DNA from: an uncultured bacterium | Lineage (GTDB): Bacteria; Planctomycetota; UBA1135; GCA-002686595 | Length of the DNA: 14,404 nucleotides | Assembly (NCBI GenBank): GCA_913058555.1 | Contig: CAJXRJ010000104.1 | Span: 1-14,404, forward strand | Reading direction: 5' to 3' | Shown: one piece after another, positions 1 to 6,927 of the stretch | How positions within the stretch are numbered: position 1 is the stretch's first letter | Layout of the letters: every line of letters begins with the position of its first letter | Position numbers and translations under genes: made by a program | Notes under the pieces: model-generated | Told to the model about the DNA's origin: nothing | Seen by the model: the letters and a program-made list of their open reading frames with translations, nothing else | Database searches by the model: none

Positions 1-25
1 AGCGTCAGATGTGTATAAGAGACAG
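1..25 (+). other. Residual Nextera/Tn5 sequencing adapter (artefact)
   Basis: Bases 7-25 read AGATGTGTATAAGAGACAG, the 19-bp Tn5 mosaic end used in Nextera libraries, and bases 1-6 (AGCGTC) continue into the 3' part of the Nextera read-1 adapter. Translation of this stretch gives the peptides MCIRDR on the plus strand and SLIHI on the minus strand, which are familiar signs of adapter contamination. The bases are therefore not genomic, and any start codon inside them (for example the ATG at 9) is false. Genomic sequence begins at about base 26. Confidence 0.97.
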
Positions 26-26
26 G

Positions 27-446
27 TACTGCGACGGCGATGGATCCGACGGCCTCTGCCCGTGCTGGTTCTTCGGGCTCTCCGGCGCAGGCTGCCTCAC
101 GTCCTCTGGCCTCGGCGCCCGCTTGACCGGGAGCGGCTCCGCCGACTTCATCGCGGACACCTTCACTCTGACGGTCACGGACGGCCCCCCCGGCAACTTC
201 GGCTTCCTCTTCCAGGGCCTCACCCCGACCTCGGCCCCCCTCGGCAGCGGCATCCTCTGCATGACCGTGCGTGACCGCCTCACCGTGCAAGCCCTCGACG
301 CGGCGGGCAGCACCACCTACACCGGCCTTGCCCCCGTCGCCCTCGCCGGGACGACGATGCACTACCAATACGTCTTCCGCGACCCCGCCGGCCCCTGCGG
401 GAACGGCTTCAACCTCACGAGCGCCTGGCGCGTGACCTGGCGATAG
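27..446 (+). CDS. C-terminal fragment of a secreted protein with a planctomycete-type Cys-rich C-terminal domain
   Basis: This is the last 139 codons of a gene whose 5' part lies beyond the contig end; it ends in TAG at 444-446. The fragment opens with YCDGDGSDGLCPC and carries Cys at fragment residues 2, 11, 13, 23, 78 and 124, then a beta-rich stretch ending FNLTSAWRVTWR. I recall this layout (CxGDGS..CPC...GC..S.G.GA.L...G) as the C-terminal domain of many large exported Planctomycetota proteins; its function is unknown to me. From about residue 26 it aligns by eye with the C-terminal domain of the pseudogene at 1493-2588: an LT..P..FG block, G.LC, a Q..FRD block and a final N[LF]T.A...T[WF]. 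It is likely exported, but the signal peptide is not in the window. thiD follows 50 nt downstream on the same strand. The apparent ATG at 9 is adapter sequence. Confidence 0.8.
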   Translation, partial: YCDGDGSDGLCPCWFFGLSGAGCLTSSGLGARLTGSGSADFIADTFTLTVTDGPPGNFGFLFQGLTPTSAPLGSGILCMTVRDRLTVQALDAAGSTTYTGLAPVALAGTTMHYQYVFRDPAGPCGNGFNLTSAWRVTWR

Positions 447-496
447 CCCGGGCCGAAGTATGGGACGGCCTGGCCCCCTCCAGTTACCTTACGGGC

Positions 497-1330
497 GTGA
501 CCCACATCGCCCTAAGCATCGCTGGCTCGGACCCCTCGGGTGGGGCGGGGATCCAAGCTGATCTCAAGACCTTCGCTGCGTTCGACGTCCACGGTGCGGC
601 GGCCTTGACCGCCTTGACCGCCCAGAACACCCGGGGCGTCTTCGGTGTCCACGGGGTCCCACCCGACTTCATCGAAGCCCAGATCCGAGCGGTCCTGGGG
701 GACCTAGCGGTGGACGCCATCAAGATCGGGATGCTCGGCGACGTCGCCACGATCGAGACCGTTGCGAAGGTCCTCGCGGACTACCCGGAGATCCCCATCG
801 TCTTGGACCCCGTCATGGTGGCCGCGGGCGGAGATCCGCTGCTCGCCGAGGACGCGGTCAGTGCGCTCCGCGAGCGCCTCATTCCCCGCGCCACCATCGT
901 GACGCCCAACGCCCACGAGGCGGCCCTGCTCCTCGGGCGACCCAAAGCCGCCTCCGCCGACCAGCTGCGGGAGCAGGCTCAGTCCCTGGTCAGTGCGGGC
1001 GCTCGCGCGGTGCTCCTCAAGAGCGGGCGCGTCCCGTTCGACGCCAGAATCGTCGACGTGTTCATCGGCGCCGATGGCCACTGCTCCATGGCGGAGACGC
1101 CTCGCCTCCGGATCGACAGCCCCCACGGCGGCGGCTGCACGCTCTCCTCAGCCATCGCCGCCGGCTTGGCGGGCGGCCAGCCCCTGCCCCTGGCGGTCGC
1201 CCACGCCCAACGTTTCGTGTGGGAAGCGCTTGAGCGTGCACAACACCACAAGATAGGCGGCGGCAGCACCCCGCTCGTCCTCCCCCCCCGCGGCGGCTCG
1301 CCCTCTTCGACGGGTCCGAGCCAGAGTTGA
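497..1330 (+). CDS. thiD: Hydroxymethylpyrimidine/phosphomethylpyrimidine kinase ThiD
   Basis: Cytosolic kinase of thiamine biosynthesis that phosphorylates HMP and then HMP-phosphate to HMP-pyrophosphate, the pyrimidine half of thiamine. The 277-residue product has the family layout of the ribokinase fold: SIAGSDPSGGAGIQADLKT (residues 7-25), the ALTAQNTRGV block (39-48), KIGMLGD (76-82), LDPVMVAAGGDPLL (103-116), TPNAHEA (136-142) and HGGGCTLSSAIAAG (210-223) with the expected Cys at 214. Length is close to the usual 260-280. Two family motifs deviate: the usual HGTGC is HGGGC, and the usual KGGH is KSGR (175-178). The C-terminal tail after about 255 is Pro/Gly/Ser-rich and probably disordered. 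The start is a GTG at 497; no Shine-Dalgarno is visible and there is no better in-frame start before SIAGSDPSGG. No other thi gene is nearby and I see no TPP riboswitch in the 50 nt upstream. It converges on the pseudogene that ends at 1493. Confidence 0.93.
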   Translation: MTHIALSIAGSDPSGGAGIQADLKTFAAFDVHGAAALTALTAQNTRGVFGVHGVPPDFIEAQIRAVLGDLAVDAIKIGMLGDVATIETVAKVLADYPEIPIVLDPVMVAAGGDPLLAEDAVSALRERLIPRATIVTPNAHEAALLLGRPKAASADQLREQAQSLVSAGARAVLLKSGRVPFDARIVDVFIGADGHCSMAETPRLRIDSPHGGGCTLSSAIAAGLAGGQPLPLAVAHAQRFVWEALERAQHHKIGGGSTPLVLPPRGGSPSSTGPSQS

Positions 1331-1492
1331 TTGGGCCGAAAGGGTGCTTGGTCCAGCGGTGAGCCGGCCCACGCGCCGCTCAGATCCATCGATGCCACAA
1401 AGGGGTGGAACGGGCATGGAATGTCCGGTGCCGTGAGGAAGCCCACGCCGACCGTCCGTCCCTATTCCACCTCCCCATCGAAGGCCCCAGCA

Positions 1493-2588
1493 TCAAAGGA
1501 ACGTCAGGCTGACTGCGTCCGTGAAGTTCGAGGTGACGCCCGGATTATTGTCCCGGAACCAAGCCTGGAAGTTCCAGGTATCGCCGAAGAGCACCTGGGT
1601 AAGTCCGTTCGGCGTTGGGATCGCCGTGAGGTCGATCGGGAAGAGGAAAGTACCCGTCGCTCCCGAAGCCACGATCTGTCCCGGTCGATTGAAGCGCCCC
1701 ACTGCGCCAGCGACACAGAGGGCGCCCTGACTGTTGGGGACCTGGGCTGAGAAGCCCTGCGTTCGGGATACGACAAACATCCCAAATGAACTGCGCGGGA
1801 GCTGCCGTGCCGTGAGCGTCACGTTGTTAGCCGGGACAGACGTCGTCCCAAGGGCCATGATGGATGCCCCCTCGCCGGTTGAGTTCGCGACCGCTGGTCC
1901 GCAGTAGCTTGACCCTATGCTCTCGCACGCATCGAAGACCCCGTTCTGATCAAGGTCCAGCGTGGCGTCTGCTGCGATTTGACATTCATCGAGCGTGCCG
2001 TCCCCGTCACAATCGGTCCCCGAGCCAGAGCTGATCTCTTGCTGATCAGGGATACCGTTGCCGTTGCAGTCTGGCAGGAGATAGTTCTCGTACCACGCGA
2101 TCTCGTCATCGAGTACGGAGCCCGCAAGAACGTCGGTGTCGCCATCTCCGTCGCCGTCGAATCTGCCGCCAGGGCTTTCCGGGGCCAAACGACATGAACT
2201 GTGATGATCTGCTGCGCTCCAAAAGACCCAGAGCCCAGGTTCTGGTACCACGCGATCTTGCCCACGTTAGCGGAGGAGATGACATCGGTCATTCCATCCC
2301 CATTGAGATCGGCAGCGAAGGCGAAGAAGGGGCCGAAGTCCGCGGACGAGATCACCTCTTGCGCCCCAAAGGCCCCACCGCCGAGGTTCCTGTACCAAGA
2401 TTCTCGTACCACGCAACCTTGTCGTCCTCCCTGGAGGCGGAGAGTGCGTCGGCATTACCATCTCCGTCGAGATCGATCGCGTAAACCGAATAGGGATTGT
2501 CAGCAAGACTGGATACGGCGCGTGCGGCCCCAAACTGTTGGGCCGCTGCTGAATGGCAAAGTGCGAGTGCAAGCGAGAAGGACTTCAT
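1493..2588 (-). pseudogene. Frameshifted FG-GAP/VCBS-repeat secreted protein with Ca-binding Asp-rich region and C-terminal domain
   Basis: One original gene is now read in three frames. Piece 1 (2588 down to about 2397) starts MKSFSLALALCHSAAAQQFG, a signal-peptide-like start, then an FG-GAP unit (IDLDGDGNADALSAS...DDKVAWYENL). Piece 2 (about 2397 to 2161) continues with WYRNLGGGAFGAQEV, AADLNGDGMTDVISSANVGKIAWYQNL and KALAAD. Piece 3 (about 2160 to 1493) picks up FDGDGDGDTDVLAGS...IAWYENY, then DCNGNGIPDQQ and DCDGDGTLDECQ (1919-2071, calcium-binding TSP3/EF-hand style), then a C-terminal domain from YCGPAV (1496-1906) ending NFTDAVSLTFL. Shift 1 coincides with a 14-nt imperfect duplication at 2384-2411. 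Shift 2 fits loss of one base in the A-run at 2160-2161, since restoring it gives AADFDGDGDGDTD. FG-GAP repeats normally form beta-propeller surface proteins. On the coding strand a TTGACA (2622-2617) lies upstream without a good -10 box. Real decay is my preferred reading; an assembly error at either site would restore an intact gene. Confidence 0.8.
2384..2411 (-). repeat. 14-nt imperfect tandem duplication causing a frameshift
   Basis: On the minus strand TGGTACGAGAATCT (2411-2398) is followed directly by TGGTACAGGAACCT (2397-2384), 11 of 14 bases identical. Both encode the WY[E/R]NL block that closes an FG-GAP unit; the same block recurs downstream as WYQNL and WYENY. Because 14 is not a multiple of three, the second copy changes the reading frame of the host gene. 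Confidence 0.75.
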
Positions 2589-2637
2589 AGTGGAAGTTCA
2601 AGGTGCCCCGCGCGCTTGTCAACCGGACTTCAGAGTC

Positions 2638-2658
2638 AAAGGAAGGGGGCAGCCCCCC
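2638..2658 (-). terminator. Possible intrinsic terminator after the MORN-CAP gene
   Basis: Read on the minus strand, GGGGG-GCTG-CCCCC can form a 5-bp all-GC stem with a tetraloop, followed by TTCCTTT. It lies about 100 nt downstream of the MORN-CAP stop codon and upstream of the FG-GAP pseudogene start, the right place for ending that transcript. The stem is short and the T-tract interrupted, so this is tentative. Confidence 0.35.
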
Positions 2659-2757
2659 GTGTCCATTCTTGGTAGCCAAGCGGACATGATCCGGGCTTCT
2701 GCATCCGCACGAAACGGGTCCAGGCCCGAGACTCTTGCGAAGCGATAGGGCGCACTC

Positions 2758-4260
2758 TTACCTGGAGGGTCCTGCGACAAACTCGACCAGGTAGCGATGG
2801 TCGGGCTCTTTGCCCTTCGTCCACTGGAGGGTGACGCTGTAGCGCGCCCCTGGGTTGACCTTGACGCCGACCGGGCGAAAGATGATGCACGGCGAGCCAC
2901 CGAAGCCTTCGGTGGAGAGGGACTTCCAATCGAGTTCAAGGGGAGGTCCGACTTCCTGAAAGTACTCGTCGAGGCGCACGACACGGATCTCAAGGGAATC
3001 GGCCGACTGGGGCATTCGTCCGTTGAGGGCGTGCAGGCTCCATGCGTGCCGGGGCCCGAAGAGATCCACGGGAACGTAACCCGCGGGCGGGTAGAGAATG
3101 GTCTTCGCCTTGCCCGGCCCGGGTCCAGACTGATCCATGGCCCACATGGCCGACCAGCGTCCTGCCTGGCCGAATCCCGTCACGCCCATCGAAGGGTTAA
3201 GGCACCACCGTCGGTGGCCCACGCGGTCGATGTTCGATGCGTCGGAGTCGTCCATGTACGAATCGACGGAGCTCGCCATCGGGCCGCTGGAGAGGTTGCT
3301 GTTACCGGCGCCCTTGGAGCCCTGCTGGAAGCGCTCCTCGTCCATGCCCGCCGGCTGTTCGGGGGTGTGTGACAGCTTGCCATTGCCCTGGCTCACTTCA
3401 CTCGCTGCGTCGCAGAGATCGTTGAGCCTTCGGTCGAGGCGCAGGTGCCTCCACGGCACGCCGCAGGCTGCCCGGTAAGTGCGCAGCCGACCGAGCGCCA
3501 CCATGCGATCTGGTGAGAGCGGGTCCCCCGCCTTGGCGCCCGGCCCGGCTTCCGGCACGACCCGCGCCTCCGCGAGCTCCGCACGGAGCGTCTCGAGCGG
3601 CACGGGAAACGGCGCGATCCCATCCAGATCGACGAGCCTGCCCTTCTCCCACTTGCGCTTGCTCACAGACTTCTTGCCAAAGGTGATCTTCGCGGCTCCG
3701 TGGAGCAGTCCCTTCTTGTAGTTCGCCTCCCGCTTCCACTCGCCGGAGAAGCGATACTCGACGTATCGGCCCTCCAGAACGCCGCGCTTGTAGGTCGCAT
3801 TGATCTCGTGACTATTTTCCGGATCGAAGCTCTCCCAGCGCCCATTCAGAACGCCGTCCTTGTAGATCTCCCGAAGCACACAGACGTTGAAGATGTATTC
3901 CCTAAGGAAGCCATCCCGGACACCACGTGAGTACATCGACTCACGCAGGAGTTCGCCCGCCTCGGTGAACTCCTCAAACTTGCCATGCAGCTCGCCCTTT
4001 CGGTACGTGCCCCGCGCTGTCACGCCCCCACCGGTGCCGAACGCCTCAAACGGCCCCGTCTTCTCGCCCTTGTCGTTCAGGGTGTGCCGCTCGATGAGCT
4101 TCCCGTCGTCCGAGTACACCTCCACTTGGGTGTCGTCCACGCGGACCAGAGGTGTGTTAGATGCACGCGCCTCCGCGAGGGGTGGCCCCACGGCCAAGAG
4201 GATCCCGATGCCCAGCGCGATTGTCGTAGCCATGCCCTCAAGCATAGGATTCAGCGCCAT
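2758..4260 (-). CDS. Secreted MORN/YwqK-like repeat protein with C-terminal CAP (SCP/PR1-like) domain
   Basis: The 500-residue product starts with a signal peptide (hydrophobic stretch about 11-27, cleavage near AEARA). Six units with a period of about 24 residues follow: TYRKGELHGKFEEF (85-98), MYSRGVRDGFLREY (109-122), IYKDGVLNGRWESF (132-145), TYKRGVLEGRYVEY (156-169), NYKKGLLHGAAKIT (180-193) and a degenerate KWEKGRL (203-209). These [YW]xxGxxxG units match the MORN_2/YwqK type. Residues about 275-377 look like a CAP domain: LRLDRRLNDLCDAAS, a first His in SHTPEQ (H298), and GHRRWCLNPSMGVTGFG (348-364), matching the family HR..LNP..G.G motif. The last 120 residues look beta-rich and I do not recognise them. 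CAP proteins are extracellular with varied activities, so no reaction can be assigned. The frame is open up to an alternative start at 4368, but that leader is Arg-rich and would bury the signal peptide; the ATG at 4260 is preferred. No Shine-Dalgarno is visible. Confidence 0.82.
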   Translation of the reverse strand: MALNPMLEGMATTIALGIGILLAVGPPLAEARASNTPLVRVDDTQVEVYSDDGKLIERHTLNDKGEKTGPFEAFGTGGGVTARGTYRKGELHGKFEEFTEAGELLRESMYSRGVRDGFLREYIFNVCVLREIYKDGVLNGRWESFDPENSHEINATYKRGVLEGRYVEYRFSGEWKREANYKKGLLHGAAKITFGKKSVSKRKWEKGRLVDLDGIAPFPVPLETLRAELAEARVVPEAGPGAKAGDPLSPDRMVALGRLRTYRAACGVPWRHLRLDRRLNDLCDAASEVSQGNGKLSHTPEQPAGMDEERFQQGSKGAGNSNLSSGPMASSVDSYMDDSDASNIDRVGHRRWCLNPSMGVTGFGQAGRWSAMWAMDQSGPGPGKAKTILYPPAGYVPVDLFGPRHAWSLHALNGRMPQSADSLEIRVVRLDEYFQEVGPPLELDWKSLSTEGFGGSPCIIFRPVGVKVNPGARYSVTLQWTKGKEPDHRYLVEFVAGPSR

Positions 4261-4557
4261 TTTGGAGCCAGGGTTCGCCCAATCGGAAGCCGGGGAGGCG
4301 CGACGACTCCCCGAGCCGCGCCTCCAACCCCCTCGCTTCACCACGACGTCACTCCGGAGGATCACCACGGACGTTGTCCAGATGAACGGGAACTAACAGT
4401 GGGCCAACCGCCTGCGAACCACATCCTCACCTCCGGGTCACGCGGGCACAGGAGGTAACCGATGACGTAGCCGGCTCAGGTCACTAGCGTATGCGCGCTT
4501 CGCGAGCTCTCCAATGAGGAAGCCGCACCGACGCTCCCCTTCACTGCCCACCCTGTC
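4261..4557. other. Intergenic region between divergent genes, no gene seen
   Basis: This 297-nt gap separates the MORN-CAP gene (minus) from the GlcG-family gene (plus) and must hold both promoters. I see no convincing -35/-10 pair, no strong Shine-Dalgarno before 4558, no tRNA-like fold and no reading frame with protein-like composition. The frames open here on both strands read as Arg/Pro-rich shadow sequence. Confidence 0.5.
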
Positions 4558-4962
4558 ATGTCTGATATCACCCTCGAGCAAGCCCACCACGCCATCGAAG
4601 CCGCCCAGAAGAAGGCCGTCGAAATCGGCACCAAGATGGACATCGCCGTCGTGGACGCCGGCGCCAACCTCAAGGCCTTCGTGCGCATGGACGGCGCATG
4701 GATTGGTTCGATTGACATCGCTCAGAAGAAAGCCCGCACGGCTCGCTTCTTTGATATGCCCACCGGCGCGATCGGCGGCCTCTCCCAGCCCGGCGGCGCG
4801 CTGTACAACATCGAACACTCCAACGGCGGCCTGATCACCTTCCCCGGCGGCATCCCGATCACCAACGCCGACGGCGTCATCATCGGCGCCATCGGCGTCT
4901 CCGGGAGCTCGGTCGAAGACGACCACGCTGTCGCCGAAGCCGGCGTCGCCGCGGTCAAGTAA
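4558..4962 (+). CDS. GlcG/HbpS (DUF336) family protein
   Basis: A 134-residue single-domain protein of the GlcG/HbpS family. Visible family blocks are the N-terminal helix TLEQAHHAIEAAQKKA (5-20), AVVDAGANLKAFVRMDGA (30-47), the KKARTA helix (57-62), FPGGIPI (95-101), IIGAIGVSG (108-116) and DDHAVAEAG (121-129). Length matches the usual 130-150. Members include Streptomyces HbpS, which binds haem, and GlcG of the glycolate locus, whose role is unclear; a ligand cannot be assigned from sequence here. There is no signal peptide, so it is likely cytosolic. ATG 4558 is the natural start because the conserved N-terminal helix begins immediately. It forms an operon-like pair with the CPBP protease gene starting 4 nt after its stop. 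No glycolate oxidase gene is present in the window. Confidence 0.9.
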   Translation: MSDITLEQAHHAIEAAQKKAVEIGTKMDIAVVDAGANLKAFVRMDGAWIGSIDIAQKKARTARFFDMPTGAIGGLSQPGGALYNIEHSNGGLITFPGGIPITNADGVIIGAIGVSGSSVEDDHAVAEAGVAAVK

Positions 4963-4966
4963 CGAC

Positions 4967-5629
4967 ATGGATCGGCTGCGAGAGGCGCTGTCGCTGGCGG
5001 ACCGGCGCATTGGGGTGTCGATGCCCGTGCGCATTCTGCTGGCGGCGGTTGCCCTCGCGGTCTGTTGGATCGATATGGCGACGTTCACCGATTTTGAACG
5101 CGCCAGCTCTCTGCAGCGCCTGGCCCTGGGAGGCGTTCCGTACACGCTGATCCTGACGGGCGTCCCCAGCTTGCGCTCGAACGCATGGGCGCCGCTCCCG
5201 AGCCGCGGATACTGGCTGCGGGTCATCGGCTCGCTGCTGCTCCTCTCGCTCTTGCTCGCCGCCCCCTTCTTCCTGTTCCTCAAGGCGACGGAGCCCGGCC
5301 TTCCACCGAGCACGGTGCGCCTGATGGGAATTGGCGAGTACACCAAGCACGCCATGGTCCAGGCTCCGCTCATGGAAGAAGCCGTGTATCGGGGCGCCAT
5401 TTGCCTGAGCCTCTGGGTCGCATTGGGCCCCTGGCTGGCCGTCATCCTGTCAGGCGCCGCGTTCACGTACCTGCACGTGCTCTACGGGAACTTCGCGCCG
5501 AACCACATCGTCGCTGGGGTGATCCTCTCGTGGGCCTTCATCAAGAGCGGGCAGCTTTGGATGGCCATCGGGCTACATGCCGCCGGCAACCTGCTGGCTG
5601 GGGTGATGGATCTGCTCTTCTTGGAGTAG
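4967..5629 (+). CDS. CPBP family intramembrane glutamic endopeptidase
   Basis: A 220-residue polytopic membrane protein with hydrophobic segments at about 20-40, 53-68, 84-105, 128-165, 181-196 and 199-218. It carries the Abi/CPBP (Rce1-like) signature: MEEAVYRG (136-143) with the E137-E138 pair and R142, FTYLH (166-170) with F and H spaced FxxxH, and LHAAGN (203-208) with the third-motif His and Asn. All residues expected for activity are therefore present. The family includes CAAX-prenyl protease homologues and bacterial proteins involved in peptide processing or bacteriocin self-immunity; the substrate here is unknown. ATG 4967 lies 4 nt after the stop of the GlcG-family gene, suggesting co-transcription. 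It converges with ilvA, whose stop is 19 nt away, leaving little room for a terminator. Confidence 0.88.
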   Translation: MDRLREALSLADRRIGVSMPVRILLAAVALAVCWIDMATFTDFERASSLQRLALGGVPYTLILTGVPSLRSNAWAPLPSRGYWLRVIGSLLLLSLLLAAPFFLFLKATEPGLPPSTVRLMGIGEYTKHAMVQAPLMEEAVYRGAICLSLWVALGPWLAVILSGAAFTYLHVLYGNFAPNHIVAGVILSWAFIKSGQLWMAIGLHAAGNLLAGVMDLLFLE

Positions 5630-5648
5630 TTCCCTGCGGATCGCCCCC

Positions 5649-6893
5649 TCACTCGGTGGCCAAGCGGCGCTCGAGTTCGAGGATTTCGAAGCCCATGGAC
5701 GATAGGCGCGCTTCGATGGCGGGGCCCGCGTCGCTTGAACGGAGCTCCACGAGCAAATCCACCTGAACCGAGCCCACGGGGACCTTCCAGCCGGCGCGGT
5801 CGTGGCGCACGTCGAGCAGGTTGCCGCGCTCCTGCTCCACGGCCTCCAGGACGCGGCGCAGGGTACCGGGTTCGTCGTTCACGCGCAGCTCGATGCGATG
5901 CAGCGTGCCCCGCTGGGAGAGACCGCTTTCGATCAAACGACCGAGGAGCGAAAGGTCGATGTTCCCGCCGGAGATGACCGCGCACAGGGAGCCTTCGGCG
6001 CGCACCTTGTTCGCAAGAAGCGCCGCGATGGGCGTCACGGCGGCGGCCTCGGCCACGACCTTGTTCTTCTCCATCAGCTCGACGACGCTGCGGGCGATCT
6101 CGTCCTCGGTAACGGTCACCGTCCTGTCGCAGAGCGCCTTGACGACCTGATAGGTGCGCTCGCCGACCTTGCCGACACGGATGCCCTCGGCCAAGGTCTT
6201 GGGGTTCTCAACCACGCGCTGCGCGCCGTCTCGAATGGACTGAACCATCGGCGAGGCGCCCTCGGCCTGGACCCCGATGATCTTGACGTCGGGCAGCTTC
6301 GCCTTGAGGGCCAGGGCCACACCCGCGATCAGGCCTCCCCCGCCGATGGGTAGGATCACGGCGCCGAGGTCCGGGACCTGGCGCGCGATCTCGAGGCCCA
6401 CGGTGCCTTGGCCGTGGATGATCTCCCAGTCGTCAAAGGGGTGAACGGGGGTGCGACCCTCGTTCTCCGCGAGGGCGAGGGCGTGGGACGCCGCCTCGTC
6501 ATAGCTTTCGCCGAAGAGCACGACCTCGGCCCCGTAGCCCTTGGTGCGTTCCACCTTGGTGATCGCCGTGCTGACCGGCATCACGATCTTGGCGCTGCAC
6601 CCCGCGAGTTGGGCCGCGAGGGCGACGCCTTGGGCATGGTTGCCGGCGGAGGCCGCCACGAGCCCGCGCTCCCGCTCCGGGTCCGAGAGCATCAGGATCT
6701 TGTTCAGGGCCCCGCGCACCTTGAAGGACCCCGTGCGCTGGAGGTTCTCAAGCTTCAGGTGCACGTCGGTGCCCGACGATTCGCTGAAGGTGTAGGAGTA
6801 GACCGTCGGCGTCTCGCGCACATAGGGTGCCAGCCGGGCCGCGGCGGCCTCGATGGCGCGCAGCTCCCCCTCTAGGTCGATGGGTGCGTTCAT
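5649..6893 (-). CDS. ilvA: Threonine ammonia-lyase (threonine dehydratase), single ACT-domain form
   Basis: PLP enzyme converting L-threonine to 2-oxobutanoate and ammonia, the entry step to isoleucine; related enzymes also use serine. The 414-residue product has the fold-type II catalytic domain: TGSFKVRGA (54-62) with the PLP lysine K58, the substrate loop ASAGNHAQG (81-89), the phosphate-binding GGGGLIAG (184-191) and SGGN (308-311). A C-terminal ACT-like domain spans about 331-405 (LHRIELRVNDEPGTLRRVLE). Length and one regulatory domain match the roughly 400-residue ilvA_1Cterm group rather than the 500-residue two-ACT biosynthetic enzyme. The ACT domain suggests amino-acid allostery, with an effector I cannot name. 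The frame is open upstream to 7220, but that extension is low-complexity and antisense to the next gene; ATG 6893 immediately precedes family-like sequence. No other ilv or leu gene is nearby. A 6-bp inverted repeat sits 35 nt upstream. Confidence 0.94.
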   Translation of the reverse strand: MNAPIDLEGELRAIEAAAARLAPYVRETPTVYSYTFSESSGTDVHLKLENLQRTGSFKVRGALNKILMLSDPERERGLVAASAGNHAQGVALAAQLAGCSAKIVMPVSTAITKVERTKGYGAEVVLFGESYDEAASHALALAENEGRTPVHPFDDWEIIHGQGTVGLEIARQVPDLGAVILPIGGGGLIAGVALALKAKLPDVKIIGVQAEGASPMVQSIRDGAQRVVENPKTLAEGIRVGKVGERTYQVVKALCDRTVTVTEDEIARSVVELMEKNKVVAEAAAVTPIAALLANKVRAEGSLCAVISGGNIDLSLLGRLIESGLSQRGTLHRIELRVNDEPGTLRRVLEAVEQERGNLLDVRHDRAGWKVPVGSVQVDLLVELRSSDAGPAIEARLSSMGFEILELERRLATE

Positions 6894-6927
6894 GGGAGAC
6901 TCTGGTTGGGTCGTCGGAGGTGCCTCG

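Noticed and set aside
9..26. ATG start at 9 for the first gene
   Set aside because: The codons come from the Nextera adapter, not the genome.
447..496. TPP riboswitch upstream of thiD
   Set aside because: The gap is only 50 nt, too short for a THI element, and no conserved CUGAGA-type core is visible.
2594..2622. Sigma-70-like promoter before the FG-GAP pseudogene (TTGACA at 2622-2617)
   Set aside because: The -35 match is perfect, but the hexamer at 17-bp spacing is GAACTT, a poor -10, and transcription would start at or inside the ATG. Too weak to list as a feature.
4438..5466. 342-codon minus-strand open frame opposite the GlcG-family and CPBP genes
   Set aside because: Arg/Ser-rich, Asp/Gly-rich composition without motifs, and fully antisense to two well-supported genes.
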